A DNA stretch of 64,000 bases from Patiria miniata (GCF_015706575.1 NW_024037063.1:16368927-16432926); one strand, 5' to 3'. Positions 25,673 to 37,150 are shown, counted from the first letter of the stretch. Numbers and translations are program-made. Notes: generated by a model from the letters alone, not told the origin.

Positions 25673-28136
25673 CTGCTCCGGTTGCCTTTCAACGTATTGT
25701 CACGGGTAGGCCATGATGACCGTCCGCCTCCATAACTGGTGGAACTGTTAAACAGAGTTGTAATGACTCGAGTCAATGACTCGACTCGAGTCCGACTCGA
25801 GTCACATTTTTTGGCGACTCGACTCGACTCGAGTCCCGACGGGTAAATGACTCGACTCGACTCGAGTCACTGCGAGCAAATGACTCGACTCGACTCGAGT
25901 CCCTCATCAGAATGACTCGACTCGACTCGAGGAAGGCTAATAAGACTCGAGTCCCAAAATAAAAGCAAAACTTACTTGCGAAAAATATTTGCAATGAGTT
26001 ACGCTGCGCCGTTCGCGTTGCCAGTTTTTGTTCACGTCACGTTAATGTTCGCGAATAATGTACGTTTAGATACAGCGGCAGTCTGTTTCCTTCCTCCATA
26101 ATGAAACAACAAACATACACCGTGTCGCGGACTCCCACCTTGTGGTTCTATAGCATGTAATGCTAAGCCCGGAACCAGACTTAAAACCATTGATCTCCAT
26201 ATGGAGATCAATGCTTAAAACGCATTTCTCAATCCGTGGTTTCATCATTGGCTTCGGGCGATTTTGAAGTTCTTGGTGGAACGCTGGCTAAATTCATGTC
26301 CCGATTTCACACAAGAATATGGATACGGACGGGCCCACCTTTAAATAATCAGAAACAGTTTTGTATAATGCAATTAGGTTTTAACGTTGTCAGCGATCAG
26401 CGAACAACAAAATCTAGACCCGAAGCCAAACCAGTTATAAGACCGAAGTTTCACATCTTCTTTTCTGTGACGTGAGCTAGCAATGGAAACTGTTAGTTGG
26501 GTACCATACAGCATACTTTATGTCTTTGGATTTCCGTAATAGACTGGTGCCTTGTATTCTTTCTCTCTTGTGTTTGTTGCTTTTTATTGTAATTTAATGT
26601 TCAAATATTTGTGACTCGAATTGACTCGATCTAAATACTTGACTCGACTCGACTCGACTCGACCACACTCTGTGACTCGACTCGACTCGACTCGACCTTG
26701 TTGACCTAATGACTCGACTCGACTCGAGTCACTTCTTTAAAATGACTCGACTCGACTCGAGTCACAAAAATCAGTGACTCGTTACAACTCTGCTGTTAAA
26801 GAAACGCCCACCTCGAAAGGAACGACTACCAGTACCTCTGAATTTTCTTGCTACCGCTGAAGTGTATGGAGAAAATCTGCTCTTTTTCACTGACAGAGAC
26901 GCTGATCCAGAGGCCCCCTTAATGACTTTGGAAGCCAATTTATTCGCTTTTTCAGCTTCCTCAATATCCTTGACAAGGTTACCACCGAAGAAAAAATCCA
27001 TCGAGGGTGCCTTCTTTTTCAATGAGTCAAAGCGTTTGTCCAGTATATCATCAAAGGCAGGCTGACGAGCTATGGCAAGGCTCTGGCTAGCTGATCCCAG
27101 CAGAATAAGAGCCGAGGTCACGTGATCCTTCACCAGGGTAGCGTCAATTGTATCAGGGCACAAAGGATCCACAAGGGCATCAAAAAGATGTATCAATGGA
27201 AGGGCAGACTTGAGAAGATGACCATGCGAATCTTTCAGGCAATCATCTTGAGAAACTAAGGAAGCCTGAGCTTCTTTAAAGGAAGATCTCACCTGGCTGG
27301 GAAGTTCCAGAGCTTTGAAATATTTTTCTTGCTCTGATGGGACGAGATTATTCAAAAGTTCTTCTTTAATCTCCTCATATCCAAGTTTGTTGGTGCGCAG
27401 ATCCTCCCACCAAGAAAGCACCTTGTCAGTCACTGGCGTGCCAATGGCCTTGCGGTGCGGGTTGTGAAACCCATCATGACCGTCGGACCCGGAAGTACCC
27501 GAAGCTTCATCGGCGGCGGTGTTGTCGGCGACACGGTCAGAATCAACGGCAGAAACATCGTGTCTAACTTGACTTGAATCCCAACCAGCGGGGCTCAGAA
27601 GGGCCAAAGACGATGTAGTAGAAGCAGCGGGTGTGCGTTGTTGTCGAATTGGTGGCCATTGGGCTGCTATGGGTTGTCCAAACTGCCCAAACACGCCGCC
27701 ATGTTGGTATACTGCCCTCTAGCGTCAGCGGGGAAATTCCACTGTTGAGTGGCCGGTTGTGGCGCTGGTGTGACGTTTCCCGGTGCAGGGGCAACCCAGG
27801 GCGAGGTTAAACCCGTACTGGTGTTAGCTATGAACTGTGCCTGAGGAACTCGAAAAACTCTCGGTGCCAAAGAGCGAGATTGCTGTTGGGAAACTGGGCA
27901 AGGCGACCCAATTTCCGGCTCATGGCTCTCTGCATGGCAAAGCTGGTCTCGAGCTCCCACCCAAGGCAAGGTGGGGTTGATTTCTCTGCCACTCCGGTCG
28001 ACCCGTGGCAAGGCGAGGTCGGTGCGGCGGTATGAGCACTGGAAGAAGAACTTGACGTAGTTTTCTTGCTTACAGTAGGTGGCAGAGCTGTCTTGCTGGA
28101 CGGCTTGCTTAATTTCTTGGTTGAAGATGAAGACAT
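25651..28136 (-). pseudogene. DIRS gag-like gene (copy B), frameshifted and split by a hAT-like element
   Basis: ATG at 28136 starts a Ser/Thr/Lys-rich N terminus (MSSSSTKKLSKPSSKTALP). The reading must change frame to reach EIGSPCPVSQQQSRS, then LTSPWVAP and TQQWNFPADA, and again to reach the conserved core below about 27690: GTPVTDKVLSWWEDL, LPLIHLFDALVDPLCPDTID, DHVTSALILLGSASQSLA and FGGNLVKDIEEAEKANKLA. The core runs into a Gly/Arg-rich tail (FRGTGSRSFRGGRFFNS). The hAT-like element (25753-26792) cuts that tail; beyond it the frame resumes as SSTSYGGGRSSWP and stops at 25651, just inside the RT start. The basic Gly/Arg tail suggests nucleic-acid binding (inference). Confidence 0.85.
25753..26792. 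mobile_element. hAT-like non-autonomous element with GACTC arrays, copy B
   Basis: The termini are CAGAGTTGTAATGACTC and GACTCGTTACAACTCTG. The flanks are a perfect 8-bp target duplication CTGTTAAA (25745-25752 and 26793-26800), diagnostic of the hAT-type target size. Arrays of GACTC occupy about 25764-25955 and, inverted, about 26612-26780. The unique core contains a small palindrome, TTGATCTCCATATGGAGATCAA (split here into TTGATCTCCAT and its complement), near 26190. No transposase is encoded. It is in the opposite orientation to copy A. Excising it and one octamer restores the DIRS gag frame. Confidence 0.9.
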
Positions 28137-28247
28137 TGCGAAGCGAGAAACGTAGTTGAAACTCCGTAGTATTACAATATGTTAACCTAATAGAAAGACG
28201 AGTACATGAATACACGTGCGAACAGACCGTACCACGAAGAAAAAAGA

Positions 28248-28412
28248 CGCGCTTCAATGGTTGGGGGTGGTATTTATAGGCTGGGGCATAGGCTTATTTG
28301 CATTTTTATGAATGGAGGAACATTCCATTTTATTTAAAGGGTGGTTCAGACCGTATTAAGTGAAAAATAATACAGGGCGAGTCTTGACGGCTAGGCTGAA
28401 ATATAATTGTAT
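28248..28412 (-). repeat. DIRS copy B right inverted terminal repeat
   Basis: Read on the minus strand it gives CGAGTCTTG-complement sequence, ATACGGTCTGAACCACCC, TTCCTCCATTCATAAAAATG and ACCCCCAACCATTGAAGC, matching the left terminus. The end is placed near 28412, where similarity to the internal complementary region stops and repeat R1 resumes. Confidence 0.85.
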
Positions 28413-29220
28413 TGTATGGGTCTTTATTTTTGGCAAATTTCTTCCAAATGACACTTCCTGAACACATGGATAGGCACAAACAGATTTCCAGGTAAGTAGG
28501 ACTCAACTAGTCCGAAAATTTGGGACTCTCACTACAGTCCCAAAACTTAAGGTATCCATATCGTGCAAAAGTTTGTGCTGCATAATAAAACCAGTGTGAA
28601 TCAAATTTGCAAGCTTCTTACTCACTACATTTTCCTCAATGTTCCCCAAAACTTCTGCCTCGCAAAGTTGCTGTTGTGAGCATTGCATCACCAAAAATTC
28701 AGCTTTTAATTCTAATTTTGCCGAGTTATCGAAATCCAAACGTGAGACATCCCGTTGATGTGTACTGCAATGCATTGTGAAAAAGACTCCTTAGCTATAG
28801 CATTTTCGTGTACATAAAACAGCGCCCTCTTGTTGATCTGAGTGAATGCAGAATGTTTCATTTTTTTAACAGAGGGCTGTGTTCTTTTGGCCATCGATTA
28901 AGTAATCTGCAAGGCACTTCGTGCATCTACCCAGAATACTTTGTGAATCACACACACGTTTCTAGATCATGGAGAATGACGTGGATGCTTTTTGAACTGC
29001 CCAAAAATTGCCTTAAAATTGGATTTAAGGTCTCCAATTTCGCAGGTGACATGCTTGCAACTATAGCGTTTTGTGTTGTGTGGGCATTAATTAGCCAAAT
29101 GGGGAGTAAAAATACGTCAGTAGTAATTTTGCACGTTTTCATGCACTCACGGTCCCAGTCTGGTACTCAACCTGCATACGAAATGATGTGTACCGCGGAT
29201 CGATTTTGCTAGGTTTGAAA
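28413..29220 (+). repeat. Dispersed repeat R1, right piece with about 700-bp segment shared with 40680-41395
   Basis: From 28413 the sequence GTATGGGTCTTTATTTTTGG matches R1 copies at 40195 and 43660. From 28506 a segment (TCCGAAAATTTGGGACTCTC, GCAAAAGTTTGTGCTGCATA, GAGGGCTGTGTTCTTTTGG) is colinear with 40680-41395. The ORF at 28808-29212 is not supported by the other copy, which has different frame interruptions, so it is not taken as a gene. Confidence 0.7.
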
Positions 29221-29244
29221 TGATGAGCGGGTCTAGCCTATGTC

Positions 29245-29735
29245 TAGCCTCATAAATGTGGCCAATTTACTGGACTACCTCCGTAACTAAAGGCCACGTT
29301 TGGAACATGTACCCAAGCATGTAGAACTTTGCCAAATTTGGATTTTCACATTTAGGCTAACATGTATTTGTAGTTTATACGCTTTAGAATTATACTCACC
29401 CTCTTTATAGCGATAGCAAATTTATCCTCCTTTTTCCGACATCCACTTTTCGTGTAATTTCGTGTTGGAATTTAGCACGCAAATGTGTCCAAACGAACCT
29501 GGTCATTTCACAAAATATAGATGTCTGAAAAAGGGGGAATAAATTTTCTATCGCTATAAAGAGGAAGAGTATCTTCTAGGCTAAAAGAAAGCATAAATAA
29601 ACTACAAATACAATCATGACAATGTAAATAGGCCTAATAAATGTGAAAATCCAAATTTGACAAAGTTCTACTCTACTTTCTTGGCCCAACGTAGCCCCAT
29701 AAATGTGGCCTTTTTACTGGACTGCCTCCGTAAAC
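29245..29735. mobile_element. Fold-back element 1 (about 200-bp arms)
   Basis: The left arm (ATAAATGTGGCCAATTTACT, CTTTGCCAAATTTGGATTTT, ACTCACCCTCTTTATAGCGA) is mirrored by 29520-29735 (TCGCTATAAAGAGGAAGAGT, AAAATCCAAATTTGACAAAG, CATAAATGTGGCC reading outward). The arms have diverged moderately. There is no coding sequence. Confidence 0.7.
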
Positions 29736-30128
29736 ATAGGCCACACATCCACATGTACAAAAATCGTGTCGACTTTGCCAAATTTTGATTTTCACATTTA
29801 GGCTTAGTTTGTAGGATTTTTTTGCTTTAGAAGCATACTCACCCTCTTTATAGGCTAGTCAGAAAGTGCTGCCTTTTTCAGATGTCTAATTTTGTGAAAT
29901 TTCATGTTGAAATTTTGATACGCAAACGTGTAAAAATGAATCTGGAAATTTCACGAAATATATACATCTGAAAAAGGCAGCACTTTCTGATTAGCCTATA
30001 AAGAGGGTGAGTATGCTTCTAAAGCAAAAAAAACCTACAAACTAAGCCTAAATGTGAAAATCAAAATTTGGCAAAGTCGACACGATTTTTGTACATGTGG
30101 ATGTGTGGCCTATGTTTACGGAGGCAGT
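29690..30128. mobile_element. Fold-back element 2, abutting fold-back 1
   Basis: A second hairpin of the same family: TTACTGGACTGCCTCCGTAA, CGTGTCGACTTTGCCAAATT, CACCCTCTTTATAGGCTAG on the left and the reverse complement from about 29945. Its arms are more alike than those of fold-back 1. It shares the boundary at 29690-29735 with fold-back 1. Confidence 0.7.
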
Positions 30129-30135
30129 CCAGTAA

Positions 30136-31557
30136 GCTTTCGAGTCAACTCGTACCTTGGGCGACTCGTACCTTGGACAACTCGTACCTTGGACAACTCG
30201 TACCTTGGACATCTCGTACCTTGGATAACTCGTACCTTGGACAACTCGTACCTTCAATTAAGACGACTCGTACCATCAGAATAAAAAGTAGAGTACATGT
30301 ACACTGTACGTGCGCGACTTAGTGTGTGGTTCCTTGACTCCCAAACGATACGATTCTTTTCAAGTCAAAGTTAATTTCCTTCTCACAGTACAGAACCACA
30401 TTCAAGATCTAATGGCTTTGCCAGGCAGCATTAGTTTACGCATTGGGCCTGGCGGGCCGGCCTCCGAGGGCGCGAGCAGCGGTCGGTCGTGCGCGGTACC
30501 GATGCCGGTGACTCGGAAGCGGCCGGCGGTTTAACAAGTACACCCAAAGTGTCGCTCATCTATTGAAGCGTCGCTCATCTATAGAAGTGTCACTCATCTA
30601 TAGAAGTGTCACTCATCTATTGAATTTTATAGTGGAGAAACTTCAGATGCGGATTTGGTGTGGTTTAATTATGCAATACAGCCTAACCACCGTAACATCC
30701 TGTTTCCAGAGCGAGCTTTATTAAACTCTATTAAAACCAACCGACAAAATTTATAAAAATCAAATTTAAACATTTAATGTGTCTAAATAAAGTAATTTCT
30801 GCGTTTTATTGTGAAGTCTAATAACCAAAGTATACAAGAGCAGTCAGTACTTTTAAATGATTCAGTCCTTTCCTAGCTATAAGTCTGAAAGTCTAAAATG
30901 TAAAAAAAAAAAATCACAGTTGGTTTATTCATCAACTGGTTTATTCGAAACATTTACAAATTGGGGGCGGGGGTTTGGCCACTTTTTTCTTCATATATAT
31001 ATCATCTCAATGATGGTCATTCATTGTAGAAATGATGGTAAGACGTGAATCTTGGATAAAAACATCAGTTCCATAATATTTTCACGTAGCCTAAGTCTCT
31101 AAACGTAACGGCAGACTGCATCAATGTCACCGTGCACAGACGTCCATATTGACCGGTCAGCGCGGCGCAAGAACTGTGTCACTTTGCACGGATGCCGCGT
31201 GGGCCTGTGCATGCCGCGCACACAGTGCGTGTAAGCTGCCGCGGCCGGCTTCGCGCTAAATAAATTCCTCTTTTTGGGGGCCCGGGGAAAGAGACCCCAT
31301 ACCAAAAAGAGATTCACCTTTATTTTAATAAGCAGTCCACTTCCAATGAGTTACGGTCCACTTTATTCAGCCTCGGATCATTATCCTGATTGACGGTACG
31401 ACTTGTCTTACGCGTGATGGTACGAGTCGTCTTAACTGAAGGTACGACTTGCCGAAGGTACGAGTTGTCCAAGGTACGACTCGGTATAATGACGTCGAGT
31501 TGAAGGTACGAGTTGTCCAAGGTACGAGTTGCCCAAGGTACGAGATGACCTGTTACC
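30136..31557. mobile_element. hAT-like element with ACTCGTACCTTGGACA subterminal arrays
   Basis: The flanks are a perfect 8-bp duplication TCCAGTAA (30128-30135 and 31558-31565). Inside the left end seven or so units of ACTCGTACCTTGGACA lie at about 30149-30270; the inverted array (TACGAGTTGTCCAAGG) lies at about 31390-31550. The interior contains a GC-rich patch near 30430-30530, a 19-20-bp tandem repeat (GTGTCACTCATCTATAGAA, about 30549-30620), and a second CG-rich patch near 31120-31260. No transposase is encoded. It sits in fold-back DNA, whose TCCAGTAAAT-GGCCAC sequence is restored when it is removed. Confidence 0.8.
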
Positions 31558-31565
31558 TCCAGTAA

Positions 31566-32202
31566 ATAGGCCACATTTATGGGGCTAGGCCCAACGGTAC
31601 ATATTCGGGTGTTCCAAGTGTGGCTTTCAAGCATGTCAAGTAGTCCAGTAAATTGGCCACATTTATGGGGCTAGCATAGGTATTGCATGGCAAACAGTGG
31701 ATCTGGAGTCATCAGGTTACCGCGAACTCCCGTGGAGGAAATTCCTCCACCATAGTTCTACCTGCACATGCTGCACGTAGACAGACAGCGATTTGACCCC
31801 GTGGCATTATGATTTCCACAAGAAGACTGCACCAACCAGCCCATTGCACCATGGACAACCACAACCAGCAAAAGTTCAGACGTACACCATTGTGTGCCCA
31901 TTTCATAGCTCCATGGCCTGGGTATATCAAACAAATAGAATAACTATAAATACAGAAATTCATCAAAAAATGAACAAATTAATTTCGGAATGAATACAGC
32001 TACTAACCGGATTGATGGACGATCACGATAGTACTGGTAGTAGATTATGTAGGTAGGCCTATAGTTCTTCGGCGCGGCGTTCACGTACAGCACGTACGTC
32101 GGATGGTCCGTACACGCATGCGTGCAGCGTTACGTCGGTAGCGCCAGCATCACACACATTCAGTGCGTTCGATTACTTCCCCCGCGCTTATTCGTGCAAG
32201 CG
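31566..32202. other. End of fold-back family DNA, then unassigned sequence
   Basis: 31566-31675 carries ATAGGCCACATTTATGGGGC and a repeat of TCCAGTAAATTGGCCACATT, the terminus of the fold-back family seen at 29245. The remainder to 32202 shows no gene or element. Confidence 0.5.
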
Positions 32203-32208
32203 CGACAG

Positions 32209-35200
32209 TACGGAGCCCCTAAACGGACAGGCATGATGATTTTTTTATTTCGTTCCCTCGACTCGAATGATTACTTCGTCCCCTCGAAATCATTTTGTGC
32301 ACTTTGCGGTACATTTAGTAATATAATGTAGGCCCCCTATTCTTAATAATTATTGTGTCTTACATAAAAATCTCAAAACGCTTTACAAAATATCAAAACC
32401 ACATAAAAAGTAAACCAGTTGATTAAAAAATGACAATATTTAAAAATGTGCATTTGAATTTGTAAAACATGGAGTTCAATTTGGCGCTGGTTTCGAGAAC
32501 GAGGTATATCCTAGTTTTATTTTCGCAATAACTTGCATTCATTTAATTTTGCATCATTCAAATAAATTAATGTGCATAGCTTTATACGTGAACAGACTCT
32601 TGGTTTCACGGATGCGATGCCGATTATGACGAATGTGCAATCCAATTCGCAGAAATCAATTTTTTTTTCATTGTAACACGCGCTGAATATGATTCTTTTT
32701 CATTTGTTTTAGCCTAATTTAAATTCGCATTTTTTGCATTCAATTTACATAAAGTATACAGGCCTATACAAATTATGATACAGCTTTGTATTTTAGGCCT
32801 TATTGATTATTAATGTGTTTGTTCTTATGACACAAAGCCCTATTTGAAATGAATGGGGAAAAATGTTTAACTGATATAAATCTTACCAAAATAAAGTCAA
32901 TATTATTGGGACGATAAAGAGAAACTTGACGTGTCACGTAACATGGGATCTGGGGACTTTTTATTGTTGGTTCGTTGTCTTTTTATGTCATTCTGTATTT
33001 CTTAAAGTTCTTTCTCATTTCATCGGTTCGATTGCTTGGTTATATGATACGATAGGCTTTTATAAAGGATGTATTACTTTAGCTGGTACCCGTATGTTTC
33101 AAAAGGCTACACCGCTTGGTTTTAGTTCAATCATCCTGAATTTTCAAACATCCATCAAATAATTCAATCAAACATTCCTCATATGTTACTTTTGTCAACG
33201 CTTACATGAATTCCAATGCTTGACCAGGCACAGGCCTATGTTAAATAACACTGCGCGGGAAAACGGCTGCACATTAGCGAATACATTGATGATAAATTAA
33301 AAGGAATACAGGAGGGGGGATGTGCCTAATTCGATTTCGCGCTAAAATGACATGTCAATCTATATTCAGTGCACATTCGGGAAATCGAATTGATAAATAG
33401 AAACAGGGAATTTTAATGTTCAATCTATTTCGCACGAAAACGAATGCTGCTTTTACAAATTCATGTTCACATTTTCCAAAATTGTCCGGTAAACCTATGG
33501 TTATATAAAAAAAAAAGAATCGTCTAAAGCATGAAACTATACATGCCGTAACAACACTTTTCAGACATGGAGGCATTTCATATCTGACCTCTGGTGACTT
33601 GCGAGCCGCTATTTATCAAATGTAATCTTGCAAATTATACTTTTTCATGACCCTAATAGTGCAAAAGAAGTGATTTCAACAATTATTCTAAAAGCATGTC
33701 AAGGTTTCAAGGTTCAAGGTTGAGGTTTATTTATTTCCACAACATCAACAAATTATTTACGATGTCAATTATTTCATATTCACTTTTTGGTATATAAGAA
33801 ATCTTTAAAATTAACAGACGATTGTGTGGCCTGTATCACTAACGAGAGTTGTGCCAATGTTAATAAAATACTTGTTGAAACCGTACAATTGGCAATTTCA
33901 GCAGCGTCATTAATTGATGTACCATCTGAGATGGTGTTATTAATGGTTTGGGAAGATTTTTTTGTTGTTTAAAACAGATCGATTACTTTCCAAGGATTAC
34001 GTACGTTGTTCCTTTTCTGTTTGAACGGACGAGCATAATACATTTCTTAGGTGAACGTTATAGGCTAGTTGGATTGGACAAATAGTTATGATATACTTTG
34101 TTCTTATTTCGCTAGGTAAATTTGAGCTTCAGTTGAATTTCTTTCGTTGATTGTGTTGGATGAGACAATAATTCAAGGAATCCATAGATGCATCAAATGC
34201 ATCTTCTGGATTATTGCAAATAAAGACTTCTGTCCAATTAATCAGTGGCTAACATCGTTAAATTGCTTAAAGTTAATGTTGGAAAAGCTATACGGCAAAA
34301 GAAGAATAGGCCTATGTATTTCGACTGTTTGGGCCAGAAGTGTCCGAGTGAACATTAACAATCGGTAGGTGATCTGAAAAACCTGTTATACATGATTTGG
34401 GTGAAGGTAAAATGTTTCAAATTATTATCATCTATGAGTGTATAAGCATATGTATTAGTAATACGAGTTGGCTTATTAATTAACGGGAGAAGAGAATGGG
34501 ATGTTATTAGATGGTATTATTATTGTTTTGATTTTGAGGATGAAAGATTGGAAGCAAGAGGTGGTATATTTAAATAAATCAATATTGCAGTCTCCTAAAA
34601 TAATACCATGATTTGTTTTGAAGAGAAACAAACATTTGGGAAAGTATCCACAGATTTCTCGTGATCGAGTGAAGGTTCTTTATATACAACCCCTGAAATA
34701 ACGTTTTTAGCTTTGGGAACAACCACTTCGATAAAAAGCAATTCATTCGCAAACTTGAGGTCTTCTCTAACAATGAAATTCATGTTAGATGAAACATAAA
34801 AAGCAATTCCACCTCCAGCTTTAGTACACTTTCTATTGTTACAATGAGTTCATAGCCAGGCAAAATAGAGTGAATATAAGGATCAGCTTTTAACCACGTT
34901 TCAGAGAGTGCAATAATTGAACATTTACGAGTTAAGGACTTCAAGAAAATATTACGTTTTTGCAAAGTTTTGTTTGCAAACTCCTTCAACACAGCTCTGG
35001 TTGATTTCCTGAGTGAGGGATCTGTTCAATGGAATGGTAAAGAGAAGGATTGGATACGTAAAATGGTTGATTTAAATCACTGTCATCGTCGGTAATTGAG
35101 TAACTAAGGTTAATGATCACAAGACGAATCAAATTGTTGCTGGCATGTTGCTGGCATGCAGTACACATGAAATAAAGATCTGTATGAACAAGTACAAGAC

Positions 35201-35544
35201 AATACATCATGCATGTATGGATTTATAGTTAGGTGATTCAGTAAATATGGGCTATACGGTACAGTTGATCCATTAAAGCACGGATTGATACTTTTCAAAA
35301 GTGATGAATTCAGACCGCCTGAAATGCGAATGGTCACTCTGGGCTTCCGTATAATTATTTCAAGGGAACGAAATAATATTTTGAGGGAATGAAACAATTA
35401 TTTCGAGGGAACGAAATAATATTTCGAGGGAACGAAATTATTTCGAGGTAACGAAATAATATTTCGAGGGAATGAAATAATATTTCGAAGGAACGAAATA
35501 AAAAAAACCCCAAACATCATGCCTGTCCCTTTAGGGGCTCCGTA
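32209..35544. mobile_element. 3.3-kb TIR element with TTCGAGGGAACGAAATAATA subterminal repeats
   Basis: The TIRs start TACGGAGCCCCTAAACGG at 32209 and, inverted, TACGGAGCCCCTAAAGGG at 35544, then GACAGGCATGATG on both sides. The direct flank CGACAG is present at 32203-32208 and 35545-35550, consistent with a 6-bp target duplication. Next to the right end at least six units of CGAGGGAACGAAATAATATT lie at about 35355-35500; one or two degenerate units (TTCGTTCCCTCGACTCG) lie inside the left end. An internally deleted LINE (about 33690-35400) has been captured. No transposase was recognised in 32240-33690. Confidence 0.7.
33690..35400 (-). pseudogene. LINE (CR1/L2-like) fragment: AP endonuclease without reverse transcriptase
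   Basis: On the minus strand, with several frameshifts, the AP-endonuclease signature segments appear in order: IIALSETWLKADPYIHSILP (near 34900), FIVREDLKFANELLFIEVV (34750), GDCNIDLFK (34600), INKPTRITNTYAYTLIDDNN (34430) and SDHLPIVNVHSD (34350). The linker FNKYFINIGTTLVSDT (33850) normally precedes RT. The sequence then jumps to a 3' tail, AATAAACCTCAACCTTGAACC (near 33720), the short repeat that ends CR1/L2-type LINEs. The RT domain is absent. The 5' part above 35000 is uncertain. It lies within the TIR element at 32209-35544. Confidence 0.8.
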
Positions 35545-35599
35545 CGACAGTGTTCGATTTACCTCTCACGTGACTTCTCGCGCTTACTCTGCGCTCGTA

Positions 35600-35670
35600 C
35601 CCCCCCCCCCCCTCCCCCCCCCCCCCCCCCCCGCGCGCCCTGGGCAAACAGCGGGGGCCGGGGGGGGGGG
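35600..35670. repeat. C-rich / G-rich homopolymer tracts
   Basis: Long runs of C at about 35600-35632 and of G at about 35660-35670. ORFs through them are artefacts. Confidence 0.9.
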
Positions 35671-35734
35671 AGGGTACGAGCGAACGCTATCCGAAAACTT
35701 CCCGTAGAATGCGCACATTCCATACCGGATGTGA

Positions 35735-37141
35735 TTTCTGTTTCATTGCGGCCCATGTGGACAAAATTTTGAGCGTCGCATAGTGCAATCCGACCGTTCG
35801 TGAGTTCGAAACGGAGCCCGAGCAAGTGACGGGAATTGTAAATTTGCAACACATGTCAGTTTTTAGAGAATTTCCTACATTATTACACTTTTCAACGAAA
35901 AAAAAAATTCTCTAAACTGGAATAAAAGAGTAATGAATCAGTCTTAACGGCCGTTTCAAACCTTGCAGAGTCATGACCGTGCCAACCTCGTCCCCAGGGT
36001 GTCGAGCAGTACGCGCCCACCACTACCTGCTCTCTCACCCTGGTATTGGATCATTTGCATGTGCAAGATTTTTGAACACGTATGCAAATGAGGAACAGTC
36101 TGGTGCCTAGATATGCGTTACACATTAGCGTTTGTTTTTGTATGCGGTGTCTGGGGTAAAAACAGAGTCAATTCGTAGCAGCGCGAGTACGGCGTGAGTT
36201 ACGAAAACACGATTTTTAAAATCAAACTGTTACGATCTTATATCGAGACAACATGCAGTATCATATTTCATATTAATATGAGCAAATTGGAAAGGAAATT
36301 AGTATTTTCGAGAAGGCGTGGACGAATGATCGCGAAAACACGTACTACACGTTGTGAATATATAGCACCAAGTACACGATAAAAATCCATTTCTAGCCAG
36401 TTGCGGTATCCAATCAGGATACAGGAAGAAAGTTTCCTATCCAGGGTTTACTATAATATTGGAAACGCGGTTGGAAATAAAGTAAGCACTGGGGACGGAA
36501 ACGCGGTTGGAAATAAAGTAAGCACTGGGGACGAGGTTGACCTGACCTAAGATTCATCAGGAATAGTCGGAATCTTTTGATCTGGGAACCAGACTATTTG
36601 CAGGGCGGGGGTACCGGGTACGAGCGAAGTGAAGTTCCTGCAGACGTACGTACATATGTACATGTACATGTACATATCCGTCCTCAAGCCGTGAGTACAG
36701 TACGGTGGGCATATCATTCTCTGAACGGGCACCCCCTCCACGCCCGTTACAATATGCACTGTTGCGCGATGCAAAGCATATTATATTTTCCCCTCCATCC
36801 CAAATGGTCGAGCCGAATGTAGAGTTGCTGACCGTACCGGCCGAGGTCACGCGAAGATCAGCGCACGCGCAACGTATGTCATGTATGTAAACACACACTT
36901 GAACATTCGTGCATTCGTCAGGTCTGACATGTCTGAGACGCGAGGCTGGTGAGTAAAAACTCAGATTTTCCACCCCCAAAAATTGTCCCATGATCCAAAT
37001 GTCAATTCACAATTGTGGGAAAATAGGCCTTCTCCGAAAATATTTCAGAGTTATGGATCAACCAGCTCAACTTTTTTGGTGGATTTGCGTTTCATAAAGT
37101 GGAATTTCAGACAAAAGTATTTCGTCTATCAAACTGGCATT
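35735..37141. other. Segment partly duplicated at 49400-49680; no gene
   Basis: 35735-36000 (CCGGATGTGATTTCTGTTTC, GTTCGAAACGGAGCCC, TCTTAACGGCCGTTTCAAAC) matches 49410-49680. A duplicated GAAACGCGGTTGGAAATAAA plus GTAAGCACTGGGGACG lies at about 36460-36535. A (TACATG)n run is at 36650-36680. No exon or intact element was found in the rest. Confidence 0.5.
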
Positions 37142-37150
37142 TCCAAAAGC

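Larger units (their letters stand above)
22584..28412 (-). mobile_element. DIRS-type retrotransposon copy B, nearly full length
   Basis: Reading the minus strand gives right terminus, gag (28136-25651), RT/RNase H (about 25672-23750), tyrosine recombinase (24113-22996), internal complementary region (22998-22874) and left terminus. The inverted terminal repeats (about 22640-22790 and 28248-28385) share ATACGGTCTGAACCA and AATGTTCCTCCATTCATAAA. This order and the lack of LTRs are those of DIRS1-like elements, which replicate through a circular intermediate and integrate by tyrosine recombinase without target duplication. The copy is dead: gag has frameshifts and a hAT-like insertion, RT has a stop codon and lacks its catalytic core, and the recombinase has a frameshift. 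Confidence 0.95.

Noticed and set aside
22584..28412. LTR retrotransposon or endogenous retrovirus
   Set aside because: There are no LTRs, protease or DDE integrase; inverted termini, internal complementary region and a tyrosine recombinase identify DIRS.
28808..29212. 134-residue ORF
   Set aside because: The colinear repeat copy at 40980-41395 does not keep the frame, so it is repeat DNA.
30136..31557. CRISPR-like array (regular short repeats near 30149-30270)
   Set aside because: Units are contiguous without unique spacers, occur inverted at the other end, and lie in eukaryotic transposon DNA.
32926..33162. 78-residue plus-strand ORF with hydrophobic stretch
   Set aside because: It reads plausibly but matches no known family and lies in transposon interior without gene context.
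34147..34368. 73-residue plus-strand ORF
   Set aside because: It is antisense to the LINE endonuclease region, where SDHLPI and following sequence are read on the minus strand.
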